Both the position numbers and the translations under genes were made by a program. This document shows, piece after piece, positions 52,535 through 60,504 of a DNA stretch of 64,000 nt (its first letter is position 1; the number at the start of each line of letters is the position of its first letter). Where the stretch lies: positions 248,001 through 312,000 of the forward strand of contig NZ_JAEHOB010000006.1 in the NCBI RefSeq assembly GCF_016464705.1. The letters run 5' to 3'. The notes below the pieces were generated by a model, which saw nothing but the letters and a program-made list of their open reading frames with translations, ran no database searches and was not told the DNA's origin. The stretch comes from Qaidamihabitans albus. Its GTDB lineage: Bacteria; Actinomycetota; Actinomycetes; Mycobacteriales; Pseudonocardiaceae.

Positions 52535-54205
52535 GTGGAAGAACGGTCACCCAGCGAGCTCACCCTGTCCCGGTTGTTGCAGGAGCGGCTGTTCCGTGAC
52601 GCCGGGGTGATCGAACCGGACGCGGGCGACGACCGCGTGGTGACCTGGTGCCTGCCCTGGGAGCAGGCGGTCACCAGTGCGGCGGAGCTCGACGGCGTGC
52701 TCGTCTTCGCCCGCGAGCCGCAGCTCGACGAAGGTGAGCTGGCACGGCTGTGCCGGCGCGGGCCTGCGGCGCTGCTCGTGTCCGGCGCCGGGAGCCGCCG
52801 GTGGCCTTCCGCGGCGACCGGGACGGTGCCCGTGGTGCCCGTCGGCGAGCACACCGGCTTCCCCGAGGTCGGCCGCCTGGTGGCGGAGCTGACACTGGCC
52901 CACGAGGCGCACGTGCTCCGTTACGGCGTCACGGTGCACCGCGCACTCGCCGAGCTGCTCTACCGGGGCGCCGGCATCTCCGCGCTCTGTCACCAGATGT
53001 CCCGCCTTTCCCACTGTTCGGTGGCCATTCTGGACAGTCAGGCCCGGGTGCTCGCCTTCGTGCAGCCGCCGGCCGGTGACCTCGACCCCGACGCGCTCGC
53101 CCAGCAGCTCACGGAGGACCCGCCCGGCCTGTTCGCCACGTCGCTGGACGGCGGGCGAGGCCCCGCCGTCGGCGAGGTGAACTTCGGCGACCGGGCGCTG
53201 ACCTGTGTCGTGGGCCCGATCGTGCTCGGCGGCCGGCACGACGGCTGGGTGCTGCTCATCGAACCCGCGCTTCGCCCGCATCCGCACGACCTCGCGCAGC
53301 ACCGGGTCGTCGTCGAGCAGGCGGTGACCATCGTGGGAACCGAGATGCTGCGGGTCCGCAGCATCTCGGAGGCCGAGGAGCGGGCCAGGGGCGACTTCGT
53401 GCATGCCCTGCTGCACGGGCGGTTCGCCACCGAGAGCGATCTGGCGGCCAGGGCCGAGCACTACGACTTCCCCACCGGTTCCACCTACGGAGTGCTCGTC
53501 GCGGGCGGATTCCGGGCCGGTGGCGCCGATCCGGCGAGCACGGTGCCGAACGTGGCCAGGGAGGTCGGCAGGCTCGCACCGCAGGGCACGCAGACCCTGG
53601 CGGCCGCGGTGGGCGACGTGCTCGCGGTCATCTACCAGTTCGACCCACCACGGCGGGCCACGGCCGATGCGGCGAACCGGATCGTCGCCGACCACGCCGC
53701 CGCGCTGGAACGCGACCTCGCGCAGCGCGTGCGCAGCGGCGTGCAGGTCGCCTACGGACGGCCGGTCACCGGTGCCGTGCGCATCACCGACAGCTACCGC
53801 GAGGCGCGGATCGCGCTCGGCCTGCGCCAGCAGCTGGGGCTCGGCGACGTCTGCGGCTTCCACGACCTGCGCGTGTTCGCCACGCTCGCGGACCTGGCGG
53901 CGAGCACCGCGGGGCGGACGTTCGCCGAGGAGCTGCTGGCGCCGCTGCGCACGGGCGGCGCCGGCGGGCCGGACCTGGAGCGCGCGGTCGTGGCCTACAT
54001 CGAGTGCGGCGGCAACGTCAACGCCGCGGCCCGCAGGCTGCACGTGCACCGCAACACCATGCTCTACAAGCTCGAACGCGCCTCCCGGGCACTGCACGTG
54101 GACCTGCGCGAGGCCGAGCACCAGTTTTCCCTGTGGCTTGCCTGCAAGCTGGATCTGCTCGCCAGGACAACGGGCTCCGTGGACCGGGAGCTGCGGCCGA
54201 GCTGA
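52535..54205 (+). CDS. PucR-family transcriptional regulator (regulator 2)
   Basis: A 556-residue PucR-type regulator. The N-terminal PucR-like domain ([45 protein letters not shown]) and a central domain are followed by the C-terminal [36 protein letters not shown]. It is a different subtype from regulator 1. GTG 52535 follows GGGGGCAGC. Its position at the right end of the operon and the shared operator suggest control of the oxidase genes. Confidence 0.9.
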   Translation: MEERSPSELTLSRLLQERLFRDAGVIEPDAGDDRVVTWCLPWEQAVTSAAELDGVLVFAREPQLDEGELARLCRRGPAALLVSGAGSRRWPSAATGTVPVVPVGEHTGFPEVGRLVAELTLAHEAHVLRYGVTVHRALAELLYRGAGISALCHQMSRLSHCSVAILDSQARVLAFVQPPAGDLDPDALAQQLTEDPPGLFATSLDGGRGPAVGEVNFGDRALTCVVGPIVLGGRHDGWVLLIEPALRPHPHDLAQHRVVVEQAVTIVGTEMLRVRSISEAEERARGDFVHALLHGRFATESDLAARAEHYDFPTGSTYGVLVAGGFRAGGADPASTVPNVAREVGRLAPQGTQTLAAAVGDVLAVIYQFDPPRRATADAANRIVADHAAALERDLAQRVRSGVQVAYGRPVTGAVRITDSYREARIALGLRQQLGLGDVCGFHDLRVFATLADLAASTAGRTFAEELLAPLRTGGAGGPDLERAVVAYIECGGNVNAAARRLHVHRNTMLYKLERASRALHVDLREAEHQFSLWLACKLDLLARTTGSVDRELRPS

Positions 54206-54215
54206 CCGCGAACGC

Positions 54216-55592
54216 TCAGACCGGTGCCGGGTCCCGGCCGGCGAAGCTGACGAGCAGACCGGCCAGTGCGAAGGCGGCGGCGCCGCCGAAGAGCACCAGC
54301 GGCGGGGCGTGCGTGTAGCTCAGGCCCACCCAGACGGTGCCCAGTGTCGCGCCGCCGAAGCGAAGCGTGTTGAACAGGCCGAGCGCCGCGCCCGCCTGTC
54401 CCGCGGCCGAGCGGGTCGCACCGGCGGCGGCGGGAGTCTGCACGAGCGCCACACCGGCGCCGATCGCCACCAGCAGGATGCACAGCACGACCAGGTCGCC
54501 GCCCTGCGCGGTCACGTATACGCCGAGCCCCAGTTCCGCGGCGACCAGCGTGCCCAGCCCGCCGCGCAGCACCCACCGCGGCCGGGTGCGCTCGCTGAGC
54601 CTGCCGACCACCGTCGCGAGCACCGCCATCGTCGCGGGCAGCGCGAACACCAGCACGCCGGCGAGCGCGGTCGGCAGCCCCAGCGCCCCCGTGACGTAGA
54701 GCGGCATCGCGACGAGGGTGGCGCCGAGGCAGAACATCTGCGCGCACGCCGCCACGCCGCTGCGCAGGAACCGCGGCTCGACCAGCAGCGCGGGCGGGAC
54801 GAACGGCTCCGCGGCCCGGCGCGAAACCAGGACGAACACGATGAGGCCGCCGACGCCGACCAGGCCGAGCGCCCCGAGCCACCACCACGGCAGGACGCCG
54901 CCCGGCGCGAGCGCGGCGGCCGCCATCAACAGCGCGATGCCGGTCGTGAACGCCACCGTGCCCGGCCAGTGCAGTCGTCTCGGCCGGGCACGCTCGGCGG
55001 GCACCAGCCACACCAGCGCCACCACGAGCAGCGCGCTGACCGGCACGAGCAGCCAGAAGATCGCCCGCCATCCCCACGGTCCCGCCACCAGCCCGCCCAG
55101 TGGCGGACCGAGCGCCTGACCGATGCCGTTGGCCGCGGCCCACGCGCCCATCGTGCGGTTGCGCCGCGCGGGCCCGTAGACGCTGGCGAGCATGCCCATC
55201 ACGCACGGCGGCGCGGCCGCGCATGCCAGGCCCTGCAGTGCCCTGGACGCCGCGAGCACCGGCAGCGACGGCGCGAGCGCCGCGCCGACCATCCCGGCCA
55301 GCAACAGCACCTGCGCGACGATCAGCGTCCGCCTGCGCCCGAAGCGGTCGCCGACCCAGCCCATCAGCGGCATCGTCGCCGCGAGCACGAGCACGAACGA
55401 GGCCACCGCAAGCACACCGGCGGACAGCGGCACACCGAGCTCCCGGCTGATGTCGCGCAACGGCACGTTGATCACGTTGTTGCTCACCGTGCCGAGCAGC
55501 GTCACCGCGAGCAGCGTGAGCAGTACCCGCCTGCCGGGTCCGGCCGTCGCGCTCGTCCGGTGCACCGCGGGCCGCGCGGTCGTCTTCGCCAC
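54216..55592 (-). CDS. MFS transporter (DHA-type exporter)
   Basis: A 458-residue MFS protein with about 14 TM segments. The loop motif GDRFGRRRTLIV after TM2 and the GPPLGGLVAG motif C of antiporters are clear. It probably exports a small molecule by proton antiport. GTG 55592 is used. It is convergent with the PucR regulator (11 nt apart) and divergent from the large permease. Confidence 0.9.
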   Translation of the reverse strand: MAKTTARPAVHRTSATAGPGRRVLLTLLAVTLLGTVSNNVINVPLRDISRELGVPLSAGVLAVASFVLVLAATMPLMGWVGDRFGRRRTLIVAQVLLLAGMVGAALAPSLPVLAASRALQGLACAAAPPCVMGMLASVYGPARRNRTMGAWAAANGIGQALGPPLGGLVAGPWGWRAIFWLLVPVSALLVVALVWLVPAERARPRRLHWPGTVAFTTGIALLMAAAALAPGGVLPWWWLGALGLVGVGGLIVFVLVSRRAAEPFVPPALLVEPRFLRSGVAACAQMFCLGATLVAMPLYVTGALGLPTALAGVLVFALPATMAVLATVVGRLSERTRPRWVLRGGLGTLVAAELGLGVYVTAQGGDLVVLCILLVAIGAGVALVQTPAAAGATRSAAGQAGAALGLFNTLRFGGATLGTVWVGLSYTHAPPLVLFGGAAAFALAGLLVSFAGRDPAPV

Positions 55593-55715
55593 GGGCAGCG
55601 GACCTCCGGAATCGTCCGAACAGGAAGCCGGCCGTTGTCGCGCCGGTGTTACGCCGTCATTGCGATCTGTTCCATTTCAGACTGCTCCGGTGACAACCGG
55701 TGAAGCTAGGGCAAC

Positions 55716-55746
55716 GTGCACAAACTTGGCGGCTTGTGCTGTGCAC
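55716..55746. promoter_or_regulatory. Palindromic operator upstream of the permease gene
   Basis: GTGCACA (55716-55722) and TGTGCAC (55740-55746) are separated by 17 nt, and end 78 nt before the permease ATG. At the diiron-oxidase promoter the same heptamers are 18 nt apart and end 79 nt before the start. Both promoters also carry a CTTC(T)GGTTA(A)CG stretch 41-43 nt downstream of the right arm, a possible core promoter element. Confidence 0.65.
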
Positions 55747-55823
55747 ATGGCTGGTAGACGGTATACCGGTCCGGCGCGGAACCTCTTCGGTTAACGCCAT
55801 GACCGCCGCCGAAGGGAAACCCG

Positions 55824-57392
55824 ATGCAATTGACAGCAGCACACTGGGTGTATCTGTCAGGGGTCGTCGTCATTCTCGGTACGATGATCGCCCGCAAGAA
55901 CATCGTCGTCCCCGCTGTGGTCGCGACCTTCCTGACCGCGCTGGTGTTCTCCGGCAGCCTCGTCACCGGGATCACGTCGGTGTTCAACGCCAGCCTGGTC
56001 GCCGCCACCAACCTGTTCAACATCTTCCTGATCATCGCGCTGGTCACCGCGATGCTGCATTCGCTTCAGGTGCTCGGCGCCGACCGGAAGATGGTCGCGC
56101 CGTTCCGCCGGGTCATGCGCAACGGCCACCTGGCCTTCTGGGGCCTGGTGGTCGTCACCTACTTCATGTCCCTGTTCTTCTGGCCGACACCGGCAGTTCC
56201 GTTGATCGGCGCCGTGCTGATCCCGGTCGCGATCAGGGCCGGCCTGCGGCCCATGGCGGTCGGCATGGTGGTCGCTTGCGCCGGCCAGGGCATGGCGCTG
56301 TCCTCGGACTACGTGATGCGCGTCGCCCCCGGGCTGTCCGCACAGGCGGGCGGGCTCGACCCGAACTCGGTGGCCGACCGGGCGATGGTGCTCTCGATCG
56401 TGGTGGGCGTCGTGGCGCTGCTCGTCGGGTACGCGACCGAGTTCCGCAAGATGCGGGCACCGTCGGCACAGCTCCTCGCCGAGTGGGAGGGCCGCGGCAA
56501 GAGCCTGGACCCGGGGGCCACGCCGCCGCGGGAGCGGGAGCTGGTCGAGACCCCCGCCGGTGCGCGCACCGCCGCCCCGGCACCGGCGGCCGCCGGCGGT
56601 GGCACCGTGATCACCGGTGAGCCCGGCGAACCGGACGGGCCCCCCTGCCCCGCGGAAGATCCGCCCCAGACCCCACCGGCGACCCACCCGGCGGCGTCCA
56701 CGTTCTTCGCGTTCCTGGTCCCGCTGGCCTATCTGTCGCTGATCGGGTACATGGTCGCGGCCAAGGCCTCGGGCGGGATCCCGGACCTTGAGGCGGGCGA
56801 GGCGGCAGGGCTGGTCGGCGGCGTCGCGGCGATCATCGTGCTGTTCGCGTCGCTGGTCGGCGAGGGCCGGGGCTTCCTGGAGTCCTCGGCCACCCATGTG
56901 GTGAACGGCCTCGTGTTCGCGTTCAAGGCGATGGGCGTGGTACTGCCGATCGCGGGGTTCTTCTTCATCGGCAACGGGGAGTTCGCCTCGGAGATCCTCG
57001 GCACCGAGAACGCCGGAGACGGCATCCTCTTCGACCTCGTCGCCGCCGCGCAGCAGCACATTCCGGACAGCCCGTTCATCGCCGCCTTCGGCATCCTCCT
57101 GGTCGGCCTGGTCGCCGGCCTCGACGGATCGGGCTTCTCCGGGCTCCCGCTCACCGGCACGCTCGCCGGCGGGCTCGGTGAGAGCGCGGGCATGAGCGCG
57201 GACACGCTGGCCGCGCTCGGGCAGATGGGCAACATCTGGTCAGGCGGCGGCACGCTGGTGGCGTGGTCGTCGCTGATCGCCGTCGCCGGATTCGCCAGGG
57301 TGCCGGTGCTCGACCTCGCGCGGCGGTGCTTCCTCCCCGTCATGTGCGGTCTGGCCGCGGCGGCGGTGGTCGCCGTGGTGTTCCTCGGCTGA
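55824..57392 (+). CDS. Large multi-TM permease (ion-transporter-superfamily-like)
   Basis: A 522-residue membrane protein with about 12 TM segments and a hydrophilic loop of about 100 residues (from ATEFRKMRAPSAQLLAEWEG to PPATHPAA). FFWPTPAVPLIGAVLIPVAIRAGLRPM and GLDGSGFSGLPLTGTLAGG are notable conserved-looking re-entrant-type motifs. It resembles anion/dicarboxylate-type transporters of the IT superfamily, but the family is not certain. ATG 55824 follows GAAGGGAAA. It shares its operator with the diiron-oxidase operon, so it may be the substrate transporter. Confidence 0.72.
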   Translation: MQLTAAHWVYLSGVVVILGTMIARKNIVVPAVVATFLTALVFSGSLVTGITSVFNASLVAATNLFNIFLIIALVTAMLHSLQVLGADRKMVAPFRRVMRNGHLAFWGLVVVTYFMSLFFWPTPAVPLIGAVLIPVAIRAGLRPMAVGMVVACAGQGMALSSDYVMRVAPGLSAQAGGLDPNSVADRAMVLSIVVGVVALLVGYATEFRKMRAPSAQLLAEWEGRGKSLDPGATPPRERELVETPAGARTAAPAPAAAGGGTVITGEPGEPDGPPCPAEDPPQTPPATHPAASTFFAFLVPLAYLSLIGYMVAAKASGGIPDLEAGEAAGLVGGVAAIIVLFASLVGEGRGFLESSATHVVNGLVFAFKAMGVVLPIAGFFFIGNGEFASEILGTENAGDGILFDLVAAAQQHIPDSPFIAAFGILLVGLVAGLDGSGFSGLPLTGTLAGGLGESAGMSADTLAALGQMGNIWSGGGTLVAWSSLIAVAGFARVPVLDLARRCFLPVMCGLAAAAVVAVVFLG

Positions 57393-57421
57393 CGACGCCG
57401 GCGTGCGCGCGGTCCGGGACC

Positions 57422-57484
57422 GTGGACACGCGTGCGTAGACGGCGGACACGCGTGCGCGAAGCGCGGACACGCGGGTTTGGCAG
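57422..57484. repeat. Three tandem 21-bp units
   Basis: The units at 57422-57442, 57443-57463 and 57464-57484 start with G(T/C)GGACACGCG and diverge toward their ends. They fill most of the 147-nt gap between the permease and the TPP enzyme. The sequence differs from the CCTGAG-type 21-bp repeats elsewhere in the window, though the period is the same. The reading frame is not coding in a recognised gene. Confidence 0.65.
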
Positions 57485-57539
57485 CCTGGGCTCCGGGAAG
57501 CCCTTCCATGGCATATCGCAGCGAGTCATGGGAGTAGTA

Positions 57540-59339
57540 ATGCAGCAGGTGGCCGATTACATCGTCGGCCGTCTCCGGGAATGGGGCGTCCACCGCGTCT
57601 ACGGGTATCCCGGCGACGGCATCAACGGGTTGCTCGGGGCGTTCGACCGTGCCGAGGGTGACCCGCAGTTCGTCCAGACCCGGCACGAGGAGATGGCGGC
57701 CTTCATGGCCTGCGGCCATGCCAAGTTCACCGGCGAGGTGGGCTGCTGCGTGTCCACCTCGGGGCCCGGCGCCATCCACCTGCTGAACGGCCTGTACGAC
57801 GCGAAGCTCGACCACCAGCCCGTGGTGGCCGTCGTCGGGCAGCAGAAGCGGATCTCGCAGGGCGCGCACTACCAGCAGGAGGTGCACCTCGAGAGCCTCT
57901 TCGCCGACGTGTCCGAGTTCATCCAGTCGTGCATGCACCCCGGCCAGGTCCGCCACGTGATCGACCGGGCGTTCAAGACCGCGCTGACCACGCGCAGCGT
58001 CGCGACGATCGTGGTGCCGGTGGACCTCCAGGAGGAGGAGGCCCAGCCCGCACCGCCCCGGACGCACGGTGCCGTCTACTCGAGCGTCGGCTGGAGCCAG
58101 CCGCGTGTCCTCCCGAACCGCGAGGAGCTCGGCAAGGCCGCGGAGGTGCTCAACGAGGGCAGCAAGGTCGCGATGCTCATCGGCCAGGGCGCCAAGCATG
58201 CCGAGAGCGAGGTGGTCGAGGCCGCCGAACTGCTCGGCGCCGGCGTCGCCAAGGCGCTGCTGGGCCGCGAGGTGCTTGACGACGACCTGCCGTTCGTGAC
58301 CGGCCCCATCGGCCTGCTCGGCTCGCAACCCAGCGACGACATGGTGATGAACTGCGACACCCTGTTCATGATCGGCAGCAGCTTCCCCTACGCCGAGTGG
58401 CTGCCCGAGGAGGGCAGCGCCCGTGGGGTCGAGATCGACATCGACGGGAGCATGATCGGGGTCCGCTACCCGATGGACGCCCATCTCGTCGGTGACGCCA
58501 AGGAGACGCTCAAGGAGCTCATCCCGCTGCTGAAGCGCAAGGAGGATCGCAGCTGGCGCGAGCGGATCGAGGAAAACATCCGCACGTGGAACCGCACCAT
58601 GGAGGACCGGGCGGGCCAGCACTTCCAGGGCCAGATCAACCCGCAGGCGGTTGCGCAGGTGCTGTCGCCGCTGCTGCCGGACGACTGCATCCTCACCGCC
58701 GACTCCGGCTCGGCCACGAACTGGTGGGCGCGGCACCTCAAGCTGCGCAACGGAATGCGAGCGTCGCTTTCGGGCACACTGGCCACGATGGGGCCAGGGG
58801 TGCCGTACGCCATCGCGGCCAAGTTCGACTACCCGGACCACCCGGTGATCGCCTTCGTCGGCGACGGTGCGTTCCAGATGAACGGCATGAACGAAATGAT
58901 CACCGTCCAGCGCTACGCCGAGCAGCTCGGTGGTTCCCCGCCGCTGATCTTCTGCGTGTTCAACAACCAGGACCTCAACCAGGTGACCTGGGAGCAGCGC
59001 GCGATGGGTGGCGACCCGAAGTTCATGGGCTCGCAGTACATCCCGGACGTGCCCTACGCCCAGTACGCCGAACTGCTTGGCATGAAGGGCATCTACTGCG
59101 AGGAGATCGGCAAGATCGAGGACTCGTGGCAGCAGGCGCTCGCCAGCGACCGCCCGGTCGTGCTGGAGTTCAAGGTGGACCAGGAGATCCCGCCGCTCCC
59201 GCCGCACATCAAGAAGGAGCAGGGCAAGAAGTCGGCCAAGGCGATGGTGCACGACCCGGAGAAGGTCGGCATCGGGGTGCGCGGCTTCCGCCACAAGCTC
59301 AGCGAGTTCTACGAGAATCTTCCCGGCCGCGACCGCTGA
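57540..59339 (+). CDS. TPP-dependent enzyme (pyruvate oxidase/acetolactate synthase family)
   Basis: A 599-residue TPP enzyme: catalytic Glu in TRHEEMAAFMACGHAKF, VSTSGPGAIHLLNGLYDAKLDHQPVVAVVGQ, a central domain, and the PP domain with GDGAFQMNGMNEMI...FNNQDLNQVTWEQ. This is the class of thiamine-pyrophosphate-requiring proteins related to pyruvate oxidase. The last 40 residues are Lys-rich. ATG 57540 follows GGGAG at 5 nt; ATG 57528 is four codons upstream. TGATG overlap with the next gene. The substrate is probably a 2-oxo acid. Confidence 0.85.
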   Translation: MQQVADYIVGRLREWGVHRVYGYPGDGINGLLGAFDRAEGDPQFVQTRHEEMAAFMACGHAKFTGEVGCCVSTSGPGAIHLLNGLYDAKLDHQPVVAVVGQQKRISQGAHYQQEVHLESLFADVSEFIQSCMHPGQVRHVIDRAFKTALTTRSVATIVVPVDLQEEEAQPAPPRTHGAVYSSVGWSQPRVLPNREELGKAAEVLNEGSKVAMLIGQGAKHAESEVVEAAELLGAGVAKALLGREVLDDDLPFVTGPIGLLGSQPSDDMVMNCDTLFMIGSSFPYAEWLPEEGSARGVEIDIDGSMIGVRYPMDAHLVGDAKETLKELIPLLKRKEDRSWRERIEENIRTWNRTMEDRAGQHFQGQINPQAVAQVLSPLLPDDCILTADSGSATNWWARHLKLRNGMRASLSGTLATMGPGVPYAIAAKFDYPDHPVIAFVGDGAFQMNGMNEMITVQRYAEQLGGSPPLIFCVFNNQDLNQVTWEQRAMGGDPKFMGSQYIPDVPYAQYAELLGMKGIYCEEIGKIEDSWQQALASDRPVVLEFKVDQEIPPLPPHIKKEQGKKSAKAMVHDPEKVGIGVRGFRHKLSEFYENLPGRDR

Positions 59340-60472
59340 TGGTGGCGGTCTCCGAGGCGGTGCCGGTCGAGGCCGTCGAGGCCCACGCCTTCACGGTGCC
59401 CACCGACGGTCCGGGCGGCGTGGAGACCGACGGCACGCTGGAGTGGGACTCGACCACGATGGTGCTCGTCCAGGTGCACGGCGGCGGCTTCACCGGGACC
59501 GGCTACACCTATGGTGACGTGGCCGTCGCGACGTTGGTCGAGTCGAAACTCGCCTCGATCGTCCGCGGCGGCGACGCACTCGCCCCGCCCGCGTTGTGGC
59601 ACCGGATGTTCGCGGCCATCCGCAACGTCGGCCGCCCCGGCGCAGGCGCGATGGCGGTCTCCGCCGTGGACATCGCCCTGTGGGACCTGAAGGCGCGGCT
59701 ACTGGGGTTGCCGCTCTACCGCGCCGTGCCCACCTTCCACGACGAGGTGCCGGTCTACGGCAGCGGCGGGTTCGCCAACTACCCCGTCGACCGGCTCGTC
59801 GACCAGCTCGGCGGGTGGGTCGAGCAGGGGATCGGCCAGGTCAAACTGAAGACGTCCCGCAACCCCTCCGACGACCCGCACCGGCTGACCGCCGTCCGGC
59901 AGGCGATCGGCGTCGACCCGGCAATGCTCACCGACGCCAACGGTGCGCTGACGCGCAAGCAGGCGCTGTACTGGGCGCACCGCTTCGCCGAGGAATGGGA
60001 CGTGTGCTGGTTCGAGGAGCCGGTCAGCTCGGACGACGTGGACGGGCTCCGGCTGGTCCGCGACCGCGGTCCCGGCGGGCTCGACGTGGCCGCGGGCGAG
60101 TACGGGTTCGTCCTGCACGACTTCGCGGACCTGCTCGGCGCGGGCGCGGTCGACTGCCTGCAGGCGGACGTGACCCGCTGCGGCGGCGTCACCGGCCTGC
60201 TGGAGGTCTCCGGGCTGTCGGCGGTGCACCAGGTCGATCTGTCCGCACACTGCGCGCCGGCCGCCTCCGCGCACGCCTTCTGCGGAGTGAAACGGCTGCG
60301 GCATCTGGAGTACTTCCACGATCACGTCCGGGTCGAAGGACTCGCGTTCGACGGCACCCTCCGTCCCGCCGGGGGCATCCTGCGGCCGGATCCGCAGCAC
60401 CCGGGGCTGGGGCTCGACGTGCGATGGGCGGATCTGGAGCCGTACCGCGTCCACGGTTCGCGCGCCGGCTGA
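59339..60472 (+). CDS. Enolase-superfamily (mandelate racemase-type) enzyme
   Basis: A 377-residue member of the mandelate racemase/muconate lactonising group. The catalytic Lys is in GQVKLKTSR, metal ligands in LTDANGALT, WFEEPVS and AAGEYGF, and a possible His base in LSAHCAPAAS. Sugar-acid dehydration or racemisation is likely. The ATG overlaps the TPP-enzyme stop (TGATG), so the two are coupled. Confidence 0.86.
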   Translation: MVAVSEAVPVEAVEAHAFTVPTDGPGGVETDGTLEWDSTTMVLVQVHGGGFTGTGYTYGDVAVATLVESKLASIVRGGDALAPPALWHRMFAAIRNVGRPGAGAMAVSAVDIALWDLKARLLGLPLYRAVPTFHDEVPVYGSGGFANYPVDRLVDQLGGWVEQGIGQVKLKTSRNPSDDPHRLTAVRQAIGVDPAMLTDANGALTRKQALYWAHRFAEEWDVCWFEEPVSSDDVDGLRLVRDRGPGGLDVAAGEYGFVLHDFADLLGAGAVDCLQADVTRCGGVTGLLEVSGLSAVHQVDLSAHCAPAASAHAFCGVKRLRHLEYFHDHVRVEGLAFDGTLRPAGGILRPDPQHPGLGLDVRWADLEPYRVHGSRAG

Positions 60473-60504
60473 GCGTGCGCGCGGCAGAGTGAAAGGAGAT
60501 CGCC

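Noticed and set aside
57393-57539. CRISPR array from the 21-bp repeats
   Set aside because: The units are contiguous with no unique spacers and no cas genes are present.
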